From contig SCRK01000038.1 in assembly GCA_004298075.1 (NCBI GenBank), forward strand, positions 1 to 9,061: a stretch of DNA of 9,061 bases, in the 5' to 3' direction. The position numbers and the translations under genes were made by a program. This DNA comes from a bacterium. GTDB taxonomy: Bacteria > Omnitrophota > Gorgyraeia > Gygaellales > Profunditerraquicolaceae. Of the stretch, positions 1 through 5,307 are shown one piece after another. The notes beneath the pieces were generated by a model. It was not told the DNA's origin and made no database searches. It was given only the letters and a program-made list of their open reading frames with translations. Each line of letters begins with the position of its first letter. The stretch's first letter is position 1.

Positions 1-253
1 AAACATCCTGGATCTAATGAAAGAGGGTAAGATCCAATTGGTGATCAATACCCCGTCAGGAAGGATCCCCAGGCTTGATGAAGTAAAGATCCGTTCGCAG
101 GTTATTTTGTACGGCATACCATATACTACGACCATATTCGGGGCGATTGCCACGGTCAGCGGCATAGAAGTGCTGCTGAAGAAGAAACTCAAAGTTAAGC
201 CTTTGCAGGAATACTATGAGGCAAAAAAGAAAAAGAGGGTAGGTAGTAGGTAG
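1..253 (+). CDS. carB: Carbamoyl-phosphate synthase large chain, C-terminal fragment (cut by window edge)
   Basis: This is the 3' end of a gene that begins outside the window; the open frame continues to the left edge (codons from base 2) with no stop. The visible 83 residues match the C-terminal MGS-like allosteric domain of CarB: a NILDLMKEGKIQLVINTPSG stretch (the conserved 'LVINTPxG' strand and loop), then RSQVILYGIPYTTTIFGA, matching the family's RR.A...IPY.TT..GA segment. CarB joins glutamine-derived ammonia, bicarbonate and ATP into carbamoyl phosphate for pyrimidines and arginine; this domain binds effectors such as UMP or ornithine in known enzymes. The internal ATG at 17 is not a start, because homology continues upstream of it. 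The tail is Lys-rich (KKKKR) and the last codons (Val-Gly-Ser-Arg-stop) come from a heptamer repeat shared with the end of atpB. The pyr genes downstream support the call. Confidence 0.93.
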   Translation, partial: NILDLMKEGKIQLVINTPSGRIPRLDEVKIRSQVILYGIPYTTTIFGAIATVSGIEVLLKKKLKVKPLQEYYEAKKKKRVGSR

Positions 254-268
254 AATTTAGAATATAGG
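239..268 (+). repeat. Heptamer-periodic TAG-rich element, copy 1
   Basis: This 30-base tract reads as two copies of GTAGGTA, then GAATTTA and GAATATA, then GG. Aligned without gaps to 8340-8369 it matches at 26 of 30 positions (mismatches at element positions 12, 16, 18 and 19). It contains six TAG triplets spread over all three frames. It supplies the final codons and stop of carB (TAG 251-253), and its last bases run into the AGGGG ribosome binding site of mutM. I do not recognise it as a named repeat family. Confidence 0.7.
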
Positions 269-270
269 GG
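266..270 (+). promoter_or_regulatory. Ribosome binding site of mutM
   Basis: AGGGG lies 7 bases upstream of the ATG at 278. It supports that start, as does the universal MPELPE N-terminus of the Fpg family, whose Pro2 must be the mature N-terminal residue. The first bases of this site belong to the heptamer element. Confidence 0.6.
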
Positions 271-277
271 AAAAGTT

Positions 278-1078
278 ATGCCGGAGCTGCCGGAAGTTGA
301 AACCATAAAAAGGGATTTAACAAAGATGATCCTGGGTAAGAAAATAACCGAGGTGCGCGTGAATAATCCCATGGTTATCCGCGAACCTTCTCCTGCGGCA
401 TTTAAGAGGTCTCTTGAAGGTTTGACCATAAAGAATATCCTGCGCCGGGGCAAACTGTTGATTTTAGAATTATCCAACGGCCAGGCCCTGACAATACACT
501 TAAAAATGACCGGTCAATTGGTTTACCCGGGGAAAGCTAAGAACAGCCGTGTCGCTTTCCATCTTACCGGAGGCAAGGTCCTAGATTTTAATGACCAGCG
601 CTTATTCGGTGAGCTGCGTTTGATTAGCGACTGGAAAAAGCTTAAATTTGTGCAAGGCCTGGGTCCGGAGCCTTTTGATTTGACTCTCGCGGATTTTAAG
701 GATATGCTCTCTAAGAAGAAAACCAAGATCAAACCTTTACTTATGGACCAGGGTTTTGTCGCGGGTATCGGCAACCTCTATGCTTCCGAGATCTTGTTTC
801 GCGCGAAAATTAACCCGGAAAGGCCCGGTCAAAGTCTTGCCGGCAAAGAAAAAGAAACCCTGTATCGGGAAATAAAAGAGGTGTTGAGCAGCGCGATCAA
901 ACACGGCGGTTCTTCAATAGATGATTATGTGCGGCTTTCGGGCAAGCGGGGGGATTATGTGAGGTTCCATCAGGTGTATGGCCGTGAGGGGAAACCTTGC
1001 GTTACCTGCGGGGGCCCGGTCAAAAAAATTACTCAGGGAGGAAGAGGCACTTATTTTTGCCTGAAGTGCCAGAGATAA
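278..1078 (+). CDS. mutM: Formamidopyrimidine-DNA glycosylase (Fpg/MutM)
   Basis: Base-excision repair enzyme that removes 8-oxoguanine and formamidopyrimidines from DNA and cuts the abasic strand by beta/delta elimination. It has 266 residues, normal for the family. The N-terminus is MPELPEVETI with catalytic Pro2 and Glu3. The beta-elimination lysine is Lys59 in RRGK, and the damage-probing loop is IHLKMTGQL (residues 73-81, Met77). DQRLFG (106-111) corresponds to the usual DxRRFG loop, with Leu in place of the second Arg. GLGPEPF is at 127-133, and the helix-two-turn-helix region includes MDQGFVAGIGNLYASE (156-171, Asn166). The C-terminal zinc finger is complete (Cys241, Cys244, Cys261, Cys264), with Arg256 in its hairpin. 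The gene sits 24 bases after carB and 3 bases before the methyltransferase, so it is probably co-transcribed with pyr genes unrelated to its function. No key residue is missing. Confidence 0.97.
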   Translation: MPELPEVETIKRDLTKMILGKKITEVRVNNPMVIREPSPAAFKRSLEGLTIKNILRRGKLLILELSNGQALTIHLKMTGQLVYPGKAKNSRVAFHLTGGKVLDFNDQRLFGELRLISDWKKLKFVQGLGPEPFDLTLADFKDMLSKKKTKIKPLLMDQGFVAGIGNLYASEILFRAKINPERPGQSLAGKEKETLYREIKEVLSSAIKHGGSSIDDYVRLSGKRGDYVRFHQVYGREGKPCVTCGGPVKKITQGGRGTYFCLKCQR

Positions 1079-1081
1079 ATT

Positions 1082-1786
1082 ATGAAAAAACGCATTAAGA
1101 TCAACGGTATAATTATGTTCTGCGCCGCAATAATAGTCGCGTTGTTCCCGCGGGTTTTCTTCCGCAAAAATGTAGCCGGTTCGGCAGAGGAATATATAGA
1201 GATCCTGGGTTTTTCCCTTATTCTACTGGGCCAGATCATCCGCGTTTCCGCGCGCGGATACAAGGCGGAACATTCCCGGGAAAGCCAGGCATTGATCCAG
1301 GGAGGGCCTTATCAGATCGTGCGCAACCCTATGTACCTGGGGATATTGCTCATCGGTTTAGGCGTGGTATTAGCGGTTTTTAAATTATGGGTAGCGGTTA
1401 TTTTTATTATAGCTTTTGTTATCCGTTATATACTTCTTATGTATAGTGAGGAAAAGAAGCTTCAGGCCGCATTTCCGGATGCGTACAGGGAATACTGCAA
1501 AAAAGTACCCCGCATATTACCGAAACTATCCAGTATAACCGGCATGGATATAAGCGAATATCTGCCTATAAAAATATCCTGGTTTAAAAAAGAGATCGCC
1601 TCGATCTTAGCACTTCTCTTTGTCACTTTGCTGGTGGAATCCTGGGAGGATATTTCCCGGGAGGGAATTATGACATACCTGAGGCAATCTATCTGGCTGT
1701 TTTTTACGTTTATCTTATTTATTATATTTGTGATCCTGCTGAGCAAGCGGACGGATAAAAATGGGCCCGAAGCAAATAAAAGCTAA
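1082..1786 (+). CDS. Membrane methyltransferase, isoprenylcysteine carboxyl methyltransferase / phospholipid N-methyltransferase-like
   Basis: This 234-residue integral membrane protein carries the SAM-binding signature of the ICMT/PEMT superfamily: GPYQIVRNPMYLG at 75-87, then an acidic EEKKL at 123-127 and FPDAYREYCKKVPRILP at 131-147. Predicted hydrophobic segments lie near residues 8-24, 40-56, 86-120 (probably a helical hairpin), 171-187 and 202-221. The enzymatic core ends near residue 148. The remaining 85 residues, with two hydrophobic segments, form an extension beyond that core. The substrate cannot be read from the sequence: prenylcysteine-like thiols, phospholipid head groups or other small membrane-associated acceptors are all possible in this superfamily. 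The start follows mutM by 3 bases, and the 3' end overlaps pyrK by 26 bases in another frame, so it is embedded in the pyr operon. The family call is firm and the function is not. Confidence 0.85.
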   Translation: MKKRIKINGIIMFCAAIIVALFPRVFFRKNVAGSAEEYIEILGFSLILLGQIIRVSARGYKAEHSRESQALIQGGPYQIVRNPMYLGILLIGLGVVLAVFKLWVAVIFIIAFVIRYILLMYSEEKKLQAAFPDAYREYCKKVPRILPKLSSITGMDISEYLPIKISWFKKEIASILALLFVTLLVESWEDISREGIMTYLRQSIWLFFTFILFIIFVILLSKRTDKNGPEANKS

Positions 1787-2555
1787 GATAATTTCCAATA
1801 AGATATTCAGGGATAACTACTGGCATTTAGAGCTTGAATCTAAAGCGATCGCCGGCTGTGCCGTGCCTGGCCAGTTTGTAAATATAAAGGTAAGCGACGG
1901 TATTGAGCCGCTGTTAAGGAGGCCGCTGAGTATTCACGGGATAGAGGGTTCAAGGGTCAGGTTTTTTTACGAGGCTCTTGGCCCGGGCACGCGCCTATTA
2001 TCAGGCAGGAATCCGGGTGAGTTTTTAGATGTTATCGGGCCGCTGGGTAATGGCTTTGTGGTTCCCGGCAAGGCGAAAGCCGCCAGGCTCAAAGTGCCGG
2101 TTTTAGTTGCCGGAGGAATGGGGGTTGCGCCTTTAATCTTCCTGGCAAAAGAAATAAGATCAAGTAAGCCTTTGGTTTTAATCGGAGCAAGAACCAAAAG
2201 CAAGATTCTTTGCGCACAGGAGTTTAAGGCGCTGGGTTGCGCGGTAAAGATAGCCACTGATGACGGTTCATCGGGATTTAAGGGCAGAGTTACAGAGCTA
2301 TTGGGCCAGGTCCTGCGCCAGGATGCGCCAGGATGCGCCAGGCGATTAGCTATATACGCCTGCGGTCCGCGGCCGATGTTAAAGGCTGTTGCCGGGATAG
2401 CCTGTGAAAACGATATTGACAGCCGGCTTTCTCTGGAGGAGCATATGGCCTGCGGGATCGGGGCTTGTTTAGGCTGCGTTATAGCCACTAAATCCGGATA
2501 CAAAAAGGTTTGTAAGGATGGCCCGGTTTTTTCAGGCAAGGAGTTAACTTGGTAA
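1761..2555 (+). CDS. pyrK: Dihydroorotate dehydrogenase B, electron transfer subunit (FAD / 2Fe-2S)
   Basis: Iron-sulfur flavoprotein partner of PyrD that carries electrons from dihydroorotate oxidation to NAD+. It has 264 residues. A ferredoxin-reductase-type FAD domain shows LRRPLSI (52-58), the flavin-binding RxxS/T-type motif. The NAD-binding domain has VAGGMGVAPL (116-125) and YACGPRPML (199-207). The 2Fe-2S cysteines are all present near the C-terminus: Cys231, Cys236, Cys239 and Cys251 (HMACGIGACLGC, then KKVCKDGPVF), with the spacing expected of PyrK. The ATG at 1761 lies within the methyltransferase gene and has only a weak GGA-type site before it. The end overlaps pyrD by 7 bases, which fits translational coupling of the two subunits of one heterotetramer. 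A 10-bp period tract at 2314-2342 codes residues of about 185-194, a surface-type stretch between conserved motifs. Confidence 0.95.
   Translation: MGPKQIKAKIISNKIFRDNYWHLELESKAIAGCAVPGQFVNIKVSDGIEPLLRRPLSIHGIEGSRVRFFYEALGPGTRLLSGRNPGEFLDVIGPLGNGFVVPGKAKAARLKVPVLVAGGMGVAPLIFLAKEIRSSKPLVLIGARTKSKILCAQEFKALGCAVKIATDDGSSGFKGRVTELLGQVLRQDAPGCARRLAIYACGPRPMLKAVAGIACENDIDSRLSLEEHMACGIGACLGCVIATKSGYKKVCKDGPVFSGKELTW
2314..2342 (+). repeat. Tandem 10-bp repeat inside pyrK (2.9 copies)
   Basis: The unit GGATGCGCCA gives exact period-10 identity over 29 bases. Because 10 is not a multiple of 3, the same unit is read in three different frames in the protein (RQ, DAPG, CAR). Conserved PyrK motifs on both sides stay in one frame, so the present copy number keeps the gene intact. 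Loss or gain of one unit would shift the frame before the 2Fe-2S site. Confidence 0.85.
2538..2543 (+). promoter_or_regulatory. Ribosome binding site that selects a TTG start for pyrD
   Basis: AAGGAG lies 5 bases before TTG at 2549, making it the strongest Shine-Dalgarno-like site in the pyr half of the window. No ATG or GTG occurs in frame between it and the conserved PyrD N-terminal region. It lies inside the last codons of pyrK. Confidence 0.75.
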
Positions 2556-3484
2556 AACAGGTGAAGCCGGATTTAACCGTAAGAATAGGCAAGCTTGATT
2601 TAAAAAATCCGGTAATGGTTGCCTCCGGCACATTCGGTTATGCCGAGGAGTTCGCGCCTTTCATCAATTTGAAAAAAATCGGCGCCATTGTAACCAAAAC
2701 TATTACCATCAGGCCGCGGCCAGGTAACCTTCCTCCCCGGACCTGCGAAACACCCGCCGGCATGTTGAATTCTATCGGCCTGGAAAATCCCGGTATAGAT
2801 AAATTTATCGGGGAGAAACTTCCATTCTTAAAAAAGCTGAGAATTCCGGTTATCATAAGCATCGCCAGCATTGATGACCCGGAGGAATTCACTGTTTTGG
2901 CCAGGCAGTTGGATAAAATAAAAGAAGTATCCGCTCTTGAGCTGAATATTTCATGCCCTAATTTGCATAAGGATAAGTTGATCTCCCAGGATGCCAAAGA
3001 GACCTTTGAATTGGTCAGCCTGGTGCGCAAGCTTACGCAGAAATGCCTGATCACCAAACTGTCCCCCAACGTTACCTCAATATCAGAAATCGCTTTAGCT
3101 GCGCAAAATGCGGGTAGTGATGCCGTGGCTTTGATCAATACCCTTGGCGGCATGAGCATAGATGTGGATAAGCGCGCGCCTAAAATAGGCTCATGGTCAG
3201 GCGGTTTAAGCGGCCCGGCGATCAGGCCGGTGGCAGTGAAAATGGTCTGGGAGGCGCGTAATAAAATTAAGATTCCCATTATCGGTATGGGTGGTATAAT
3301 GGATACCCAAAGCGCTTTGGAATTTTTTATCGCCGGGGCCAGCGCAATAAGCGTAGGCACGGCAAACTTCATTAATCCCCGCGCCAGCGTTGAAATTATC
3401 TCCGGGTTAAAGGCATATATGGCGGATAACAATATGCGGGATCTAAGCGGTCTCATCGGAAGTTTAAAGGCATGCGAAAGTTAA
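2549..3484 (+). CDS. pyrD: Dihydroorotate dehydrogenase, class 1B catalytic subunit
   Basis: FMN enzyme that oxidises dihydroorotate to orotate, the fourth step of UMP synthesis, in complex with PyrK. It has 311 residues, typical for class 1B. The TIM-barrel motifs are present: NPVMVASGTFGY (20-31), VTKTIT (48-53), GMLNSIGLENPG (71-82), the catalytic-base motif LNISCPN with Cys136 (132-138), ITKLSPN (168-174), INTLGG (196-201), GGLSGPAIRP (218-227), GMGGI (246-250) and ISVGTANF (267-274). A cysteine base rather than serine, plus the adjacent pyrK, places it in class 1B (NAD+-linked) and not in the quinone-linked class 2. The start is TTG with a good ribosome binding site. It overlaps pyrK by 7 bases and pyrF by 13 bases, if pyrF starts at 3472. 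Confidence 0.96.
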   Translation: MVKQVKPDLTVRIGKLDLKNPVMVASGTFGYAEEFAPFINLKKIGAIVTKTITIRPRPGNLPPRTCETPAGMLNSIGLENPGIDKFIGEKLPFLKKLRIPVIISIASIDDPEEFTVLARQLDKIKEVSALELNISCPNLHKDKLISQDAKETFELVSLVRKLTQKCLITKLSPNVTSISEIALAAQNAGSDAVALINTLGGMSIDVDKRAPKIGSWSGGLSGPAIRPVAVKMVWEARNKIKIPIIGMGGIMDTQSALEFFIAGASAISVGTANFINPRASVEIISGLKAYMADNNMRDLSGLIGSLKACES

Positions 3485-4185
3485 GAAAAGCTGGATCTTT
3501 GCGGCCGGCTCAAATTATCCTTGCTCTGGATGTGGATAGCCTGGAAGGCGCAATGGGTTTTGTGGACAGGCTTTATCCAAAAATAAAAATATTCAAGGTA
3601 GGCAGCCATCTTTTTACCGCTTACGGGCCCAGGATAATTGAGTTGATCCGCGAAAAAGGGGCTGAGGTTTTTCTGGACCTTAAGTATTTTGATATTCCCA
3701 ATACCGTAGCCCAGGCAGTGGGAGCGGCAGCGCGCCATAAAGTTAAGATGCTTACTTTGCATATTTCCGGCGGTAAAGAAATGCTGGAGGCCGCTGTTGC
3801 TGCCGCGGAGGCGAAGGCCAAGGAAGCAAGTTTAGCCAGGCCATTATTGATCGGGGTTACGGTCTTAACCAGTGCCTTGGCAAAGTCAAATGATGTGTTG
3901 GCGCTGGCAAAAATGGGGATAGAGAGCGGCTTAGACGGCATAGTCTGCTCTGCCAGGGAGGCAGGCATCTTGCGTGAGAAAATAAAAAGAGATTTTTTGA
4001 TCATTACTCCCGGGATACGGATGGATACTTCTTCCGCTGACGATCAAAAGAGAACTGCTACTGTCGAGCAAGCAGTAAAGGCGGGAAGCGATTTTCTGGT
4101 AATCGGCAGGCCGATATTAAAGGCAGATAATCCATTGGCAAAGACGGAGGAGCTTTTAGGAGACCTATATGGCGCAGGAAATTAA
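3472..4185 (+). CDS. pyrF: Orotidine 5'-phosphate decarboxylase
   Basis: Decarboxylates OMP to UMP, the last step of de novo pyrimidine synthesis. It is 237 residues long, in the range of the bacterial group I family. Motifs are IILALDVD (15-22, Asp20 in the nucleotide site), FKVGSHLF (41-48, Lys42), the signature LDLKYFDIPNT (68-78) with the catalytic Asp69-Lys71-Asp74, GVTVLTS (128-134), ITPGIRMD (178-185) and VIGRPI (210-215). With Lys42 these make the usual Lys-Asp-Lys-Asp tetrad. The start is uncertain. ATG at 3472 has AAAGG only one base upstream. An alternative TTG at 3499 would give a protein nine residues shorter, beginning just before the first conserved strand, and would not overlap pyrD. 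The 3' end overlaps atpE by 17 bases. Confidence 0.95.
   Translation: MRKLRKAGSLRPAQIILALDVDSLEGAMGFVDRLYPKIKIFKVGSHLFTAYGPRIIELIREKGAEVFLDLKYFDIPNTVAQAVGAAARHKVKMLTLHISGGKEMLEAAVAAAEAKAKEASLARPLLIGVTVLTSALAKSNDVLALAKMGIESGLDGIVCSAREAGILREKIKRDFLIITPGIRMDTSSADDQKRTATVEQAVKAGSDFLVIGRPILKADNPLAKTEELLGDLYGAGN
4158..4162 (+). promoter_or_regulatory. Ribosome binding site of atpE inside pyrF
   Basis: AGGAG lies 6 bases before the ATG at 4169, entirely within the coding sequence of pyrF. It supports independent or coupled initiation of the first V-ATPase gene from a transcript shared with the pyr genes. Confidence 0.7.
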
Positions 4186-4771
4186 GGATTTGATCGCGAA
4201 AATACAGCAGGAAGGCATAAAAAAAGCGCAGGATTTAGCCGGGCAAATCGAGGCTAAGGCGCATGACCAGGCACAAAAGATCATTGCCCAGGCGCATGAC
4301 CAGGCACAAAAGATCATTGCCCAGGCTAAGGTGGAGGGGAAAAATACCAGGCAAAGCATGGATGGGGCGTTAAGTCAGGCAGGCCGCGATTTCCTGATCT
4401 CCTTAAGAGCCCGGATCAATGAGATGCTTGATAGGTTGGTAGCCCAGAATATCCGCCAGGCCCTGACCCCCGAGGAGTTAGCGCAGATCATCTCCGGGTT
4501 GATCAAGGCAGCGGTGAATAAGCCCGGGGCAGAGATCATCATTACCATTAGCCCGGAAGACCATAAGCATCTGGAAAGATCTTTCTTAAAGAAACTTATC
4601 GAAGAAACCAAGTCAGAGATAGTGCTTAAGTCCAGCGACCAGATAAGCGCGGGGCTGCGCATTAGTTTCGACTCCGGAAAATCACATTTTGACTTTTCCG
4701 ATTCCGCCCTGGCCGAATACATCAGCGCAAAGATCCGGCCGGAGCTAGGCCGCATATTAAAAGAGAGATAA
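4169..4771 (+). CDS. atpE: V-type ATP synthase/ATPase subunit E (peripheral stalk)
   Basis: Subunit E forms the outer stalk that holds the A3B3 head still while the rotor turns. The 200 residues have the family layout. An N-terminal Ala/Gln/Lys-rich helix (about 1-95) contains the repeats AHDQAQKIIAQ at 31-41 and 42-52, and a degenerate hendecad (AQDLAGQIEAK) at 20-30. A C-terminal globular domain (about 96-200) ends with LRISFDSGKSHFDFSDSALAE and a short helix reaching IRPELGRIL. Position as the first atp gene, before the DUF2764-like gene and atpA, matches the Chlamydia and spirochaete V-ATPase operons. No subunit G/H gene (the usual partner of E in Thermus-type enzymes) is seen beside it. 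The sequence of this subunit diverges quickly, so the call rests on layout, C-terminal pattern and context together. Confidence 0.88.
   Translation: MAQEIKDLIAKIQQEGIKKAQDLAGQIEAKAHDQAQKIIAQAHDQAQKIIAQAKVEGKNTRQSMDGALSQAGRDFLISLRARINEMLDRLVAQNIRQALTPEELAQIISGLIKAAVNKPGAEIIITISPEDHKHLERSFLKKLIEETKSEIVLKSSDQISAGLRISFDSGKSHFDFSDSALAEYISAKIRPELGRILKER
4257..4326 (+). repeat. Perfect 33-bp tandem duplication in atpE
   Basis: Two adjacent identical 33-base units (codon-phased at 4259-4291 and 4292-4324), with exact period-33 identity over 70 bases in total. Each unit codes AHDQAQKIIAQ. Complete identity, including synonymous positions, indicates a recent duplication or active homogenisation. The unit length of 11 codons keeps both the reading frame and a hendecad coiled-coil register. 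Confidence 0.97.
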
Positions 4772-5302
4772 ATGCCCAGCTACTATACTTATTTGATCTC
4801 CAGCCTTCCGATGCTGCAATTTGCCAATTCGCCGGGGCTTACCTTGAATGATTTTCTTAACCGTTGCGCGGAGCTTATTTCCCGGGAGGATGCAGCTCTT
4901 ATCAAAGAAGCAGTTTCTACGGATGCTTATGCTTTGAAAGTATCCGCTTCCGAGGCGTTATTAAAATGGAAGGGATTTGATCTGGCATTGAGGAATGAAC
5001 TGGTCAAGGCCAGGGCCCTCCGTAAAAAGGTTGACCCAGCGGGATTCTTACGCCTTGACACGTATTTTGACATGAACATAACCCATATTGCCCAGGCGGC
5101 CTTGCGGCATACTTCAATCCTGGAGGCAGAGAGGTATTTGGATTCTGAGCGGTGGAAGGCGCTTGATGAGATATCCAGGGGGCATTATTTTGACCTGGAT
5201 TTTCTTTTGGTTTATGGATTGAAGCTGGCTATTTTGGAGCGCTGGGTTAAGATCGAGGCGGCAGATAAGGCAGAGTTGATGGAAAAGGTAATACCGGATT
5301 AA
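4772..5302 (+). CDS. DUF2764-like V-ATPase operon protein (function unproven)
   Basis: This 176-residue soluble, helix-rich protein occupies the position between atpE and atpA. In bacterial V-ATPase operons of Chlamydia, spirochaetes and Bacteroidetes that position holds a conserved 'hypothetical' protein (DUF2764 family, as I recall it). Visible features are the N-terminal YYTYLISSLPML (4-15), an aromatic/charged helix KWKGFDLALRNELVKARA (65-82), and a long C-terminal conserved part, SILEAERYLDSERWKALDEI (115-134) followed by GHYFDLDFLLVYGLKLAILE (137-156). No signal peptide, transmembrane segment or nucleotide motif is present. The start ATG immediately follows the atpE stop, so the genes are translationally adjacent. 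I infer a structural or assembly role in the V-ATPase, perhaps replacing central-stalk subunit C. The pattern of an FD..LRNEL...RA helix and a C-terminal FLLVYGLK.AILERW helix loosely recalls the C/d (AC39) fold, but this is not proven. Confidence 0.8.
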   Translation: MPSYYTYLISSLPMLQFANSPGLTLNDFLNRCAELISREDAALIKEAVSTDAYALKVSASEALLKWKGFDLALRNELVKARALRKKVDPAGFLRLDTYFDMNITHIAQAALRHTSILEAERYLDSERWKALDEISRGHYFDLDFLLVYGLKLAILERWVKIEAADKAELMEKVIPD

Positions 5303-5307
5303 TTATT

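Noticed and set aside
17..253. Separate small gene starting at ATG 17
   Set aside because: The frame is open to the window edge and the residues before this Met continue the CarB domain, so it is the end of carB.
239..268. Short repeats as a CRISPR array
   Set aside because: The units are 7 bases with no spacers, and the two copies lie 8 kb apart.
2638..3456. Long minus-strand open frame (272 codons) opposite pyrD
   Set aside because: pyrD on the + strand carries every family motif. The antisense frame has no recognisable domain and is a by-product of codon bias. The same applies to the minus-strand frame at 1967-2539 opposite pyrK.
4165..4359. Minus-strand frame with a repeated Cys/Trp-rich peptide
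   Set aside because: It is the antisense reading of the atpE 33-bp duplication; the repeat in the peptide only reflects that DNA duplication.
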